Assembly (NCBI GenBank): GCA_006176705.1
Contig: QRFJ01004867.1
Location: forward strand, 1-64,000
Reading direction: 5' to 3'
Source: Cocos nucifera
Lineage: Eukaryota > Streptophyta > Magnoliopsida > Arecales > Arecaceae
DNA length: 64,000 nucleotides
The position numbers and the translations under genes are program-made. Positions within the stretch are counted from its first letter, which is position 1. Each line of letters begins with the position of its first letter. Positions 36,331-48,760 of this stretch are shown one piece after another. The notes beneath the pieces are model-generated. The model saw only the letters and a program-made list of their open reading frames with translations, was not told the DNA's origin and ran no database searches.

Positions 36331-36950
36331 TTTGGAGGTATGCTCGTTATAAAATCTAACCTTATGATTTCTTCTACATCTAGTTGAGTGCTTGACTCTA
36401 GTTCTAGTGCTCACTTGTGCACTTCCATGCAGGATCTTGAGGAGAGTAGGAGGCTGAGGGATGGTGAGATGATCCTATGCATCAGGAATGGAGCAAGAGT
36501 TGCTGCTGTGGTCATGGAAACCTATCCTCTTTGATTATCGATTGGATTAGATTTAGTTCTTAGGAACTATTTTTTTGTGCCTGCAGCAAGCAAAAATTTG
36601 ATTTCTGCTTCATGTTTAGCATAGGAAGGCTATGTAATTAATTTTCTTAAGGACCACTGTAATATTCTTTTTGAAAGAAATAAAATTGCAAGTGGTTTCC
36701 TTATAAATGATCTCTATCAGTTACATATTGATGTTTCTATTTTTAATATCGAGTAAAACATGAAATGCTATAGGATCAAAGTGACCTAGGGATAGTTTAA
36801 ATGATAGATATCTTTGGCATCTTAAGCTAGGTCATATAGCAGAAGATAGGGTTAACAAATTAGAGAAGTCCAGGCTATTGAGTTCGTAGACTTTCAAATC
36901 GTATCCGATTTATGAATCATGCATTCATGGCAAAATGACCAAGCTTTCTT
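36331..36950 (+). pseudogene. P1 protease and GAG-pre-integrase region
   Basis: The protease motif reads 'LDSSSSAHLCTSMQ' at about 36390-36430, where 'DSGSSAH' is expected, so Gly has changed to Ser and an upstream Trp codon is a stop. TGA at about 36531 follows 'CCTCTT'. The stop TGA before the 'RYLWHLKLGH' block lies at about 36780. The zinc-binding HHCC block of integrase ends near 36935 ('YESCIHGKMTKL', first Cys lost). Confidence 0.8.
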
Positions 36951-37655
36951 TTGTAGGACGTGGGAAAAAGGTTACAAACCTACTTGTCCTAGTACATACT
37001 GATGTATGCAGTCCATTTGATGTGCCGGCCAGGAATAATTATGTCTACTTCATCATCTTTATCGATGATTTATCTTGGTATGGGTATGTGTATTTGATGT
37101 GACATAAGTCTAAAGCTTTTGAAAAGTTCAAGAAATTCAAACTCGAAGTAGAAAAGCAAATAGAAAAAATCATTAAGATTCTTCGATCAGATCGAGGAGA
37201 CAAATATCTTAGTTAGAAATTCCTAGACTATCTTAAGGACAATGGCATAGTCTCTGAATGGACTCCACCTAAAATGCCTTAACTCAATAGGGTTTTAGAA
37301 TAGAAAAATCGGATCTTATTAGATATGATCCGATCCATGATGAGTTTCATGGGCCTTCCTAAGTTTTTTTGGAGATATAGTCTAATGACCGTTACATATT
37401 TACTGAATAGGATTTTCTCTAAGATCGTTCCAACCACACCGCATGAGATATGGCATGGTAAGAAATCAAGTTTGAGTCATCTCAGAATTTAGAGTTGTCC
37501 AACCCATGTCAAGAGACAACAAGCAGACAAATTAGAGTCTAGGTACTTTAGAGCTTGATTTATTAGATATCTTAAAGAGTCATTAGGATATTATTTCTAT
37601 CTTTCGAAAGATCATAATGTGATGGTGAATCGACATGCCATCTTTCTTGAAAAAT
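36951..37655 (+). pseudogene. P1 integrase
   Basis: Recognisable blocks: 'LVHTDVCSPFDVPARNN' (first Asp), 'FIDDLSWYGYVYLM', 'ILRSDRGDKYLS' (second Asp), 'GIVSEWTP', then 'KNRILLDMIRSMMSF', where the catalytic Glu block is damaged by TAG codons, and 'KDHNVMVNRHAIFLEK' ended by TAG at about 37655, the stop shared with the other copies. Multiple stops make it inactive. Confidence 0.85.
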
Positions 37656-38898
37656 AGTTTATTCTAGATGGCGGCATCGGAAGATAGGTTAGACTCGAGG
37701 AGAAAGTCTCCGATGAGAAATGAGCTAAGGAGCCTATGGAATCCAATCAGGTTGAGCTAACCCAGACACTACCTCCTCCACCTCGTAGATCAAGTAGAAT
37801 TTTTCATCCTCCTAAAAGATACTTAGGTACTATATTAGAAGATGTAGAGAAAATATTCCTCATAGAAAATGGGGTTCATGATGATGATCCCAAAACCTAT
37901 GATGAGGCAATATCAGATATCGACTCCGAGAAATAGTTAGATGCAATGAGGTCAAAAATTGACTCAATGCATTCAAACCAAGTTTGAACCTTGGTAGATC
38001 TACCTGAAGGTATAGTACCTATTGGATGTAAATGGATCTTCAAGAGAAAAATAGGTGCCGATGGGAATGTAGAGACATTCAAAGCAAGACTCGTAGCGAA
38101 AGGGTATAGTCAGCGCGAAGGCATTGACTATCAAGATACTTTTTTGCCAGTAGTCATGTTTAAATCCATCCGCACATTGCTTGCTGTCACAACCTATTTC
38201 GATTATGAAATATGATTGATGGACATAAAAATGGTATTCTTAAATGAATATCTTGAGGAAGATATCTATATAGAACAACTGCTGAATTTTATATCCAGTG
38301 ATAATAATCACAAGGTATGTAAGCTGCAGAGATCCATATATAGACTTAAACAAGCATCTCGAAGCTGGAATGCTCATTTTAATGATGTAATCAAATCGTT
38401 TGGATTCATCAAGAATGAGGAGGAGCCCTATGTTTCCAAAAAGATCAGTGGAAGCGCTATTGTCTTCCTCATACTATACGTGGATGACATCTTCCTAATT
38501 GGAAATGATATTTTCATGTTGACTACAATCAAAATATGGTTTCTAAGGAGTTCTCTATGAAAGATCTAGGAGAGGCATCTTTTATTCTAGAAATTAAGAT
38601 CTATAGAGATAGACCGAATAGGATGCTGGGTCTCTCACAAAAAATGTACATAGAGGAGGTGCTGAAAAGATTTAATATGGAAAACTCCAAGAGGAGATTA
38701 GTGCACTTCAGATATGGCATTCATCTCTTAAAGAAGATATACCTTAGCACTCCTAAGGAGATTGAATGCATGAGTAAGATCCCTTATGCTTTGGCAATAG
38801 GGAGTCTTATGTATGTCATGCTATGTACACGACCTGATATTGTCCATGCTGTGAGTGTCACGAGCAGGTATCAGTCGAATCCAGGCAAAGAGCACTAG
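37656..38898 (+). pseudogene. P1 reverse transcriptase
   Basis: Open pieces at 37736-37936, 37991-38215, 38216-38560 and 38536-38898 read through the copia RT in order: 'LPPPPRRSSRIFHPPKRYLG', 'GCKWIFKRKIGADGNVETF', 'AKGYSQREGIDYQDTF', 'TYFDYEI' ended by TGA where Trp is expected, 'DIKMVFLNEYLEEDIY', 'YRLKQASRSWNAHFND', 'LILYVDDIFLIGND', 'KEFSMKDLGEASFIL', 'IPYALAIGSLMYVMLCTRPD'. A frameshift lies near 38540. The YVDD active site survives. Trp-to-stop changes point to C-to-T decay on the complementary strand. Confidence 0.9.
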
Positions 38899-39456
38899 AC
38901 TTCTATAAAATGTATCCTTAAGTACTTGAGAAGGACTAAGGATATGTTTCTAGTTTTTGGTAATGGAGAACTCCAGGTCCAAGGGTATACAGACTCAAAT
39001 TTTATGACTGACATAGATGATCGAAAGTCGACATCTAGAAGTCTATTTATTTGTTATGGTGGAGCTGTCAGTTCGAAGAGTTTCAAGGAGACGGTGATAG
39101 CAGACTCCACCATGGAAGCAGAGTACATCGCTGCATCGAAGGCTGCAAAGGAGGCATTCTGGTATAAGAAGTTTGTCGTAGAGCTCGGAGTGATGCCATC
39201 AGATGCCGTCCCTCTGTACTACGACAATAATGGTGCCATAGTCCTAGCTAAGAAGCTGAGATCTCACCAAAAATCCAAGTACATCAAGCTGTGATATCAC
39301 CTCATCCATGACTACCTCGAAAAGGGATACGTCTAGGTCAAGAAAGTCGATACTGTAGACAATGTGGCTGACCCATTGACAAAGACATTGAGTTAGCAGA
39401 AGTTCGAAGCCCACCTTGAGAAGATGGGACCTAGATTTATAGCCAATTGATTTTAG
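38899..39456 (+). pseudogene. P1 RNase H
   Basis: The frame 38926-39294 carries 'GYTDSNFMTDIDDRKSTS', 'DSTMEAEYIAASKAAKEAFW' and 'LYYDNNGAIVLAK', with catalytic Asp, Glu and Asp in place. It is broken by a stop just before (38898) and after 'SKYIKL' (39294), and the C-terminal 'DPLTK' block is beyond the latter. The natural end would be the TAG at 39454-39456. Confidence 0.9.
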
Positions 39457-39459
39457 GTC

Positions 39460-39470
39460 AAGTGGAAGTT
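39460..39470 (+). other. P1 polypurine tract
   Basis: AAGTGGAAGTT directly precedes the 3' LTR. Confidence 0.8.
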
Positions 39471-41738
39471 TATTAGATGTGTGCCCTAGAAGCCAGATTG
39501 GCTAAACACTTGTAATACACTTATAAGAGCAATTTTATAATTTTGACTATAAATTAATAAAAAAATTATTTTCTATCATAGTGTGTATTTAAAGTATCTG
39601 TGATACATCCTTTGAGTTAATAGTAATGATAGTTCATATTTTCAAGAGTTAAAAATTTAAGATATGAATTTTCATAATTAACTCATAAATTGCTTCCGCT
39701 CGTAAGAACATCATGAGGATAGTGATCGATCTGGAAGGTTCATGTACGATCACTTTTTTAGGATAGATGTATCTTGAGTCTACGATGTAGAGATAGTGGA
39801 ACAAGAGTACAGGTACTCATTAGAGAACAAGGATACTGACGTGACCACCTCGAGTAGTCATAAGAAAGTCTATCTTCTCGTCGATTACTGGCTCGATGCT
39901 ATAGTAATGTGTTTGATTCTTTACCTGAGGTGCATCAATAGTTAACCTTGAGGATGTTATAGTTTGACTATACTATAACTCAGGCTCCTAGCCATTCAGA
40001 ATTCTGAGGTGTATGTTGGCTATAGCATGTTCATTATAGGAATTGGATTGTACCAATAGGAGATCTATCTATCTCAGTAGATGAGGAGTAGCCCTATGAT
40101 AATTATGAGATTGAGTCCTTAAGTCCATGGCCATGGTAGAGTGAAGATGATAGAAAGAGTTTCTATTAGGATTTCACATTGGACTCAAATCGAATGATTA
40201 ATTCATATGGCGGATGTTAGGTTTGACGAGTTCATCTTAACCCTAATTCTATCGGGGCTCAAGATAGAAGAATCCAATCACATAGGTAACTACACTGACA
40301 GGTTCACTTTCAGTTTTGATAGGTTGCCACCATATACTATTAGGTGTCATTGATTGATTTTGGGAGCAATTAGAATGATTTTGATGATTGATTATTCTAA
40401 TTATATGAATCAGAAAAGTTCTGATCCATTGAAAGGTATTTTGATGATGTCGATGGTAGAGATCGTGACATATCTCATTATCATATGGAATTGAATCTAA
40501 CTGGATCACACAAATAAAGGTTTGGGTCTGGATGTCATCAATTGAGCTAATCTAGTTTAATTGATTTGGATAAGATCCAATCAGGTTCAAGGTAATCATG
40601 CTAGTATACGATTAAGCCTGAATTTCTCCTTCTATAATCTTTCTAATTCATTGCAACTAAGTTAAATTTGATTTGACTCATTCTTGTATCTTTAATGTAT
40701 TTAATTTCATCTAATTGGAATCAATCCAAGTTAGATTAATTGTAGAAATTAAATCCATTCATGGTGAAATTGGACTAGGGTCAAAAGTTGACCTAATTGA
40801 GAGAACTAAGGGTCACCTGATCTGAGGCTTCTAGAAAATTCTCTGGAAATAATTTTGCTTTGATTTTTGGATATGTGATTGGGCTTGAGTCATACTTTGG
40901 ATGAGCCCCATTTCATGATTTTCAGTGGTGCCTAGATTAGGTTTCTAAAATAGTTTGTTTTGGATCAAACTCTTTAAGAGAGGAATCCCATGCACCATGG
41001 ACTCCTCTTTATCCTTTCTTCTCACTAACTTGGGAGGAGTTTTGGGTGACAAAAACCTGATAAATATCAGGTGGGCAATGTGGGTTATCAGATTGGAGTC
41101 CTAGATAATCAAGCAAATGAGTTGCCTGATCATTTAGGAGTCTAGATGGTGCAAGGATCTTCTATAAAAAACACCTATGCATAAGGCCTTTGTAGAATTC
41201 TGATTGCCATGTCCATATGCTACTGCCCCTTCCATCTTCCATGCCCCATCTAATACTCTCTCTCTCTCCTTCTTCTATGTGCCAAAATTTGGGTGCAAAT
41301 CAAAAAAGAAGATCTAATCTAATTTGTGAAGAGTTTAGCATCTATGCGACGGTGTTCGTGAAACGGACAAGCTGCCTTTAGAAGTTGTTTTGAAGATTCT
41401 TCATGTCAGATTCGGATCTGATCTTTAGAGACAAGATTCATGAGGAAAAGATGTCCAAATCCTATCTGAGTAGACACTGGTAGAGGCCATGCGCATGCGT
41501 GGCTCCTTTCAGAATCTCAGAAAAAATCAGGATCATCATAGGATAATCAAATTATCCAAATAAGGTAAGAAATTAAATCTAATTTAATTTTATTTTTAAT
41601 TTTTAATATCAGATTACTATGATCAGATCTAAAAACTCTTAGATTTGATTGGATTATTTAAAAAAAATTTTAGAAAAATTTACCTCAAATCTGATCAAAT
41701 CTGCACAATCCTGCAACAAAAAATGAGATTTTCCTTCA
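39471..41738 (+). repeat. P1 3' LTR
   Basis: 2268 bases, beginning TATTAGATGTG (terminal TG changed to TA) and ending TTTTCCTTCA before the GATTT target copy. It matches 14749-17000 along its length. The minus-strand frame 40249-40509 is LTR sequence. Confidence 0.9.
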
Positions 41739-41743
41739 GATTT

Positions 41744-42133
41744 CGCACTCCCCCATGCTTCCTTAAATGCCAGTTATGGTGGATACCGCAAAATTCCTCT
41801 GAATGATGTGGCATGTCACTTCAAATAATTAAAAATTAATTTTAACAGCCATGCAGCATGATTCTCAGTAGAAAAATCAATCAATGTCTTTTAAAAATCT
41901 ACTTTTCATGCTCGTCACAGAAAAGGTTCTATTCCAAGCTCGAAAAGTGGGGGGCAACTGTTGGTACAGACAAACATTACTAGTCACGTGGCATCATCAG
42001 AGGAATCATCATTCTAGAAGACTGTTAAATGCAAATAAATATTGATCCTAGGTTGGTAAAATACCAATCTAGAGTCCAGTCAAATCCATTCCACATCCAG
42101 ATGACATGTTCACTTAATCGAACTAGATCGGTA
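41744..42133 (+). repeat. gypsy-type polypurine tract and LTR start
   Basis: AAAAGTGGGGGGCAAC (41943-41958) followed by TGTTGGTACAG (LTR from 41959) is the typical arrangement of a plant Ty3/gypsy polypurine tract and 3' LTR. The LTR seems cut near 42133 by another repeat. 41744-41942 shows no coding sequence. Confidence 0.55.
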
Positions 42134-43080
42134 TGTTAGGATGCAAGGTAGATTACATGCATGTATTTTAAAACTATTTTGAAATTGCAGGAGAAATAAA
42201 AACTAGATTAACTATTAATCTATTATGCATTAGATCAGATCTAAAAACCTTTCCTAACATGGATCAAAGACATATGAAATCTAAAATTAATTTATGAGAT
42301 TGGATCTCATATCTTAGTGTGGGTCGATGAACTCCGCAGTCGATGATCAAAAAATTGATAGGTTCCTAGAGCCGCGCAAGTGCCCGACCTCCACATGTAG
42401 CCACATGAGATTCAATCTGATCCAAGGCTTGTCTATCTCCCCAGGGTGCTAGCTCCCTTATAGAGAACATCTCTTAATGATTGATTTGATTCTTCTTCAA
42501 ATCTTGAAGATGATCTTAAGTCGAAGAAGCAATGGAGGCAGCAGAAAGGCAACAGCAACACAGCTTTCTTCCTCAGAGTCCCATGCTAGAAAATAATGGA
42601 GTTTTCCCTTCAAACTTGGAGGGGAGGATGCCAAGAAGTCCCTTTATCTTTCTAGTGGTCAGCCAAAATTGTTTTTAATCTAAAAAACCCACTATAGGCA
42701 TCCCAAAGGCAAATCCTTTTAAGGTGGCGCCTAGCAGAGTCCTGATAGAGTTAATCTCTATCTTGAATTCAAATTAAATTTCAGATTTAAACCAAACTCT
42801 ATCCATATCCAAAAGAGGAAAAGAGTGGCTGGCCAAGAGGTGAATGAGCATGGAAATCCTCACACAAATCTAAAATATGCATGAGGAGAGAAGGGGCGTG
42901 GGCATGGGATGGCACATGGCAAGAGTCCTTCACAAAATGGACTCTAGGGTTTTGGATTGAGCCTCAAACCAAAACTAATTTAGTTTAGACCCAAATATTT
43001 GATTGAACCTAATCTAATTAGATCTCTAATTAGATTAAATCTTAATCCAATTAAATCCTAATCTAATTAGATCTCTAAGT
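42134..43080 (-). repeat. partial copia-type LTR, minus orientation
   Basis: The sequence starts TGTTAGGATGC and has the make-up of a minus-orientation LTR related in layout to family B (for example 'AAGTGCCCGACCTCCACATG' compared with the region near 11240). It joins coding sequence directly at about 43081 with no polypurine tract, so its LTR start and the distal pol are deleted. The boundaries are approximate. Confidence 0.45.
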
Positions 43081-44350
43081 CTCTTAGATTCTACGGCATT
43101 CATAATTTGCTCGTTAATATTAATATTTGCATCTTCATGCAAATGATAAAGTCCATCAATTAAAAAAAACACGTGCAATAATTTTATTTCTAAAATAAAT
43201 TATACACAAGTCTTTATTAAAATAAAAATTATAATTATCCTATGCCAGCAAGATATAAAATCTAAGTTTCTACTAGCTCTAGGTGCATAATAACATATTT
43301 TAAAAACAAACTAATTCCTAACAATAATCGTAAAGGATAGATTTTGACAACTACTGTAGCAACTCTTGCCCCATTGCGGGGCTAAAAAGCAATCTCGCCT
43401 TCCCTCAGCTCTTTAATTTCTTCTAGATCCTCTGTGCATAAATGAGCACTAGAACCAAAATCTAGAACCCAACTAGAAAAAGAGGAAATCGTTAGGTTAG
43501 TTTCAATAATGAGAAACTCAAACATACCTTTAGAATGTGTGTCCGTCTTCTTGTTCTTCACAGTGGCTAGGTATGTAGGATATTTTGTTTTCTTGTGACC
43601 TTCGATATTGTAGTAGAAACATTTTTCTTTGTCGTTGGTCTTTTTTGGAGCCTACTTCTTGGGTATGCTACCAATCTTTTGCTTCTTCACAGGCTTCTTC
43701 TTCTTCTTCCAAGAAAATTCTCTTAAAGGAAGCCTGCTCCATAGTTAGAATGGTTCCCCTTGAATTTTTCAAGGTGCTCTTAGCTATCACCAATATGTTC
43801 CACAATTCAGGCAAAGAGCTATCAATCTTATTCATATGGTAGTTCATGAAGAATTACCCATACAAATCAGGAAGGGATTGCAGGATCATATCTACCCGCA
43901 ATTCCTTATCCATATTCATGCCTAGCTTCTGAATCTCCTCAATGTCTTTGATCATTATCAAACAATAATCATGGATGGACTACCCATCATGCATCTTTGC
44001 TCTGAAAAGTCTCCGAGAGACCTCAAAGCGAGCCGTGCGACTCTGCTTACTGTACAACTCTTCCAAGTGAATTAGCATATCTCTGGTAGTCCTCATGTCT
44101 TCATACTATCACTGAAGATCATTGGATATGAATGCAAGAATATAGGACTTTGCCTTATTATCTTCATCCACCCACTTCTCAAGTGCTGCTCGTTGATTAG
44201 GGGATGGATGAGCTGGCAACATGGGCGTATCCTAGTCGAGGACATGATTCAGCTTCTCAAAACTGAGAACAATTCTCAAATTCTAGAGACAACCTTGTAA
44301 TTAGTTCTGGTCAACCTATTGGTGTCAGGAATTCAAGCTAATGGGTTTGA
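43081..44350 (-). pseudogene. M2: gag-protease remnant of a related copia element
   Basis: Right to left: gag N-terminus (about 44330-44000), 'EEIQKLGMNMDKELRVDMIL' (about 43940-43880), 'MNYHMNKIDSSLPELWNILV', a Lys/Glu-rich stretch, a zinc-knuckle remnant with 'KCFYYNIEGHKKT' (about 43610-43570; first Cys kept, second changed to Tyr), protease 'SWVLDFGSSAHLCT' (about 43440-43480, Phe for Ser in the active-site triad), and the linker 'NEQIMNAVESKR' at its end near 43090. Here the codon corresponding to the family A stop TGA is AGA (Arg). Several frameshifts and stops. The plus-strand frame 43585-43842 is a shadow. Confidence 0.8.
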
Positions 44351-44788
44351 ACTAACATAGTTAACTGTAAAGAGAAATAATTTCTAATTAGATGTTCAAA
44401 ACTTGTAAATGTTTGTTATTGGGACTTTAATAAACAAACAAGGGCTCCCACTATTTCTACGAATCTCCCATACTCCTCAGGTGGAGAAAATGGAAACCTA
44501 TACGTGATCAATTTCTAATGGATACTGCAGTCCCACTGATTTATGTGTACTTCACCTAACAGTTATTGGTAACATACAAACCAATGAGTGGATAACTCTT
44601 TGTCCATTGCTTCACTAAGCAAGATGCAGTGGGTTCGGTCTCTAAGTCCTGTAGCCTCACCTAACAGTTATTAACATATTTCTTAGTTAAGTTAGGCCCA
44701 CCATACACTAGCGGGTGCAAAGCCATTATTGGATCCCTTACCTAATAATTATTGGGCCCAACCCCATCTCTACCTCGGGGCATCTAAT
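44351..44788 (-). other. M2 leader remnant
   Basis: It resembles the end of the family A leaders ('CAGTCCCAC', 'CACCTAACAGTTATTGGT', 'GAGTGGATAACTCTT'), here with the CACCTAACAGTTATT motif repeated. M3's LTR cuts it at 44789. Confidence 0.6.
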
Positions 44789-47024
44789 TGGAGAGAAAAA
44801 CCTATTTTTTAGATTAGATTCGTTCAGATCTGATTGGATCAGAGGGATATTTCTAAAATTTTTTCTCTAAGATCCTAATCAGATCTAAAACTTCTCAAAT
44901 CTAATCTTATTGATCTGATAATAAAAATTAAAATTAAAATTTAATTTAATTTAATTATATATTTATTTTGGATAATCCAATTATCCTGTGATGATCCCGA
45001 TGTTTGCTTGAGATTCTGGATGTAGCCATGCAAGTGCCTGGCCTCTACCGGTATCCACTTGAGCAGGATCTAAAGATCTTCTCCTTCTCAATCAATCCTT
45101 CAAAAATCAGATGAAGATCTAATTTGAAGGTCTTCAAAATTGCTTTTGAAGGATAGCCATTGTCTCTTGCAATAATGCTATCTTCTTCCTTTCTTGGCGC
45201 CTTTCACTTGCTTGGATCGCACCTTCTTCATGCCCAAAGGCCCTTGGGCGTGGAGAGGAGAGAGAAAACTAGAGGGTGGCATGGGGAAGGAGGGAGAAGG
45301 GCTATGTGGCATAGGCTAAAGGCAGAAGAATTTAATTCTAGGCACAGACAAGATTTATATAGACCCTACTACGTCATGCAGTGCCACATCATCCTAGCCA
45401 ATCACGGTCCTTTATGCAATCAGATCTAAATCTGATTGATGGGATGACATCATCTGATCCAATTAGATTAGAGATCCTCAAAACTCTCCTTAAGTGGCAC
45501 CATGATTGGGTCAAATAAGTCTTCTTGGCACCACACAATTTAATCCCCTGAAGCAACTAGAGTCTCATCTATATGGGATTCCATCTTTTATCCTCATGAG
45601 ATGCACACCTCCCTAGGCATGCACTCCCTTTTTATCTACTTTTTAGTAGGGAGACAAGTCCTCAGATACTCTCCTATGGGTGCATGACACATGGGCAGAT
45701 ATCTAAGTGTCCAGGATCAACATTTGAACAATGTCCGAAGACAAGATTTAGTAGGTGATGGAAAATGGCAAGTGTTATCTTAAATTTATCTCATAAATTA
45801 AGACAACCCTTTTCTGACCTGGACAAGCTCCAATCAGATTAAGTAAAGATTCTTGAGTTAATCCAAATATATTTGGCTCAGTCGAGACAAGCTTTAATGA
45901 TTGTTAAAGGAGAACATTAGGCTCAATCGTGTGCTAGCATGATTATTTTGAACCTTATTGAATCATATTGAAATCAATTAAACTAGGTTAGTCTAATTGA
46001 TGACATCCAGATCCAAATCCTTATTTGTGTGATCTAGTTAGGTTCAGTTCCATATGGTAATGGGATATGTCATGATCTCTATCATCGACATCATCGAAAT
46101 ACCTTTCGATGGATCAAAACTTTTCTGATTCAGACAACTAGTATGATCGATCATCCAAATCATTCTAATTACTCCCAAAATCCATCAGTGACACCTAGCA
46201 TCATATAGTGACAATCCATCAGAACTGAAAGCGAACCTCTCAATGCAGTTACCTATGTGATTAGGTTCCTCTATCTTGAGCCCCGATCGGATTAGGGTTA
46301 AAGTGATCTCGTCAAACCCTAATATCTATCATATGAATTAGTCATTCGATTCAAGTCCAATGTAAAAATCCTAATAAAAACTCTTTCTATTATTTTACTC
46401 TACCATGGCCATGGGCTTATGGACTTGATTCTCATGGTCATCATAATGCTCCTAATCTATCGAGGTAGATAGATCCCCTATTGCTGCAATCCAATTTCTA
46501 CAATGAATATGCTATAGCCCATATACACCTCAGGATTCCAAATGGCAATGAGATCGAGTTATGGTGTAGTCAAACAATAACACCCTCAAGGTGAACTGCC
46601 GATGCACCATAGGTAAAAGAACCTGACATACTACTGCAGCTTTGAACCTCATGCTCAGTGCCCTCGTTCTCTAACGAGTACCTGTACTCTCACTTCGGTA
46701 TCTCTACACTATAGATTCAAGACTCATCTATCTAAAAGAAGTGATCGTACACCAATCTTCTAGATCAATCACCATCCTCATGATGAACCTACGGTCGAGA
46801 GTATTTTATGAGTTAATAATGAAAATTCATGTCTTAAATTTTCAACTCTTGAAAATATGAACTATCATTACCATTAACTCAAGGGATGTATCACTGACAC
46901 TTTCAAATACATACTATGATAGAAAATAATTCATTTTATTATTTATAGTTAAAATTATAATTTTGCCTTTAGAAGTATATTATAATGTTAGCCAATCTGG
47001 CTTTTAGGATACACATATCTAACA
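44789..47024 (-). repeat. M3 3' LTR
   Basis: 2236 bases, from TGGAGAGAAAAACC (normally TGAAGGA) to CTAACA, followed by the reversed polypurine tract. It pairs with 63335-64000 ('CTTCTTCATGCCCAAAGGCC' in both). The frame 45160-45429 is not a gene. Confidence 0.9.
45353..45361 (-). promoter_or_regulatory. TATA box in M3 3' LTR
   Basis: TATATAAAT on the minus strand, at the same LTR position as the TATA boxes in the plus-strand copies. Confidence 0.6.
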
Positions 47025-47036
47025 AACTCCCACTTG
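47025..47036 (-). other. M3 polypurine tract
   Basis: AACTCCCACTTG, on the minus strand CAAGTGGGAGTT, sits between RNase H and the LTR. Confidence 0.85.
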
Positions 47037-47038
47037 AA

Positions 47039-48760
47039 CTAAAGCCAATTGGCTACAAATCTAAGTCCCATCTTCTCAAGATGAGCTTTGATCTTTTGCT
47101 GGCCTAACGACTTTACAAGTGGGTCTGCCACATTGTCTGTGGAGTCGACTCTCTTGACCTCAACATAATCTTTCTCGAGGTAATCATGGATGAGGTGGTA
47201 TCGCCACTCGATGTGCTTGAATTTCTGGTGAGACCTCGGCTCCTTAGCAAGGGCTATGGCGTCATTATTATCGTAGTACAGAGAAATGGTATCCGATGGC
47301 ATCACTTCGATCTCTGTAGCGAACTTCTTATACCAGAATGCCTCCTTCGTAGCTTTTGACGCAGCGATGTACTCTGCTTCCATAGTGGAATCTGCTATCA
47401 CTATTTGCTTGGAACTCTTCCAATTGACAGCACCATCATTACAAACAAATAGACTCTCAGATGTCAACTTTCGATCATCTATATCGAACATAAAATCCGA
47501 GTCTGTATATCTCTAGACTTGGAGTTCTCCATTACCAAAAATCAATATCATATACTTAGTTCTTCTTAAGTACTTAAGGATACATTTTACAGAAGTCCAG
47601 TGTTCTTCACCTAGATTTGACCGATATCTGCTCGTAACACTCACAGTATGGGCTATATCAAGTCGTGTATATAACATGGCATACATGAGGCTCCCTATTA
47701 CTGAAGCATAAGGGATCTTGTTCATGCATTCAATCTCCTCAGGTATGTTGGGATATATTTTCTTAGAGAGATGAATGCCATATCTGAAGGGTACCAATCT
47801 CCTCTTGGAGTTTTTCATGCTAAACCTCTTTAACACTTTCTTTATGTACATCTTTTGTGAAAGACCTAGCATCCTATTTGGTCTATCTCTATAGACTTTG
47901 ATTCCTAAAATAAAGGATGCTTCTCCTTTATCTTTCATGGAGAATTCTTTAGATAACCATATTTTAACTATGGTCAACATGAAAATATCATTTTCAATAA
48001 GGAGGATATCATCCACGTATAGTACGAGAAAGATAATAGCACTCCTACTGACCTTTTTGAAAACACATGGTTCCTCCTCGTTCTTGATGAAATCAAATAA
48101 TTTGATCACATCATTAAAATGAGTATTCCAGCTCTAAGATGCTTGCTTAAGTCCATATATTGACCTTTGCAGCTTGCATACTTTGTGATCAATATCACTA
48201 GATGTAAAATCTAGTGGCCGTTCCATATAGATATCTTCCTCAAGATATCCATTTAAGAACGTCATTTTCATGTCCATTTGCCATATTTCATAATCAAAAT
48301 AGACTACAACAGCAAGCAATGTGCGGATGGATTTTAGCATGGCTACTGGCGAAAAAGTATCCTGATAGTCAATTCCTTCGTGCTGACTATATCCTTTTGC
48401 TACTAATCTAGCTTTGAATGTTTTCACATTCCCATCTGCACCAATCTTTTTCTTATAGATCCATTTACACCCAATAGGTATTATACCTTCTGGTGGATCT
48501 ACCAAGATTCAGACTTGGTTTGAGTGCATCTAGTCAATTTCTGACTTCATTACCTCTAACCATTTCTCAAAGTCGATATCCAATATCGCCTCATTATAGG
48601 TTTTGGGATCATCACCATGAACTCCATTACCTATGAGGAACATTTTCTCTACTTTCTCTGAAATAGTACCTAAGTACCTCTCCAAGAGATGGAAAATCCT
48701 TTCTGATCTACGAGATAGAGGAGGTAGTGATTGTATTGGCTCAACCTGATTTGGTTCCAT
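47039..48760 (-). pseudogene. M3 reverse transcriptase and RNase H
   Basis: Four open pieces read leftward: the linker 'ERYLGTISEKVEKMFLIGN' (48760-48530), RT fingers/palm 'GCKWIYKKKIGADGNVKTF' and 'IWQMDMKMTFLNG' (48505-48134), palm/thumb with 'LVLYVDDILL' and 'RMLGLSQKMYIKKVLKRFSM' (48109-47513), and RNase H with 'DSTMEAEYIAASKATKEAFW', 'LYYDNNDAIALAKEPR' and the terminal 'LRFVANWL' (47491-47039). Single changes separate them: a stop in place of Trp/Gln near 48120 and 48530, and TAG for Gln at 47513. Active-site residues survive. It is better preserved than P1 and M1. Confidence 0.9.

Larger units (their letters stand above)
14744..41743 (+). mobile_element. P1: Ty1/copia family A element, 27 kb with nested inserts
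   Basis: Two same-orientation LTRs (14749-17000 and 39471-41738) are flanked by the same five bases GATTT (14744-14748 and 41739-41743), proving a single insertion. The PBS follows the left LTR and a polypurine tract precedes the right. Its own sequence is 14749-18734 plus 35343-41738, about 10.4 kb. The rest is M1 and its passengers inserted in the leader. Both LTRs are of the same subfamily ('A2', with CCTGATAAATATCAGG in the U3/R region), unlike the other A LTRs here. Gag-pol is heavily broken, so P1 is dead and relatively old. Confidence 0.9.

Noticed and set aside
36121..36414. 97-codon minus-strand Leu-rich frame resembling a membrane protein
   Set aside because: Antisense of the Lys-rich gag linker of P1, where Lys codons read backwards as Leu/Phe.
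43585..43842. 85-codon plus-strand frame
   Set aside because: Shadow of the minus-strand gag/zinc-knuckle of M2.
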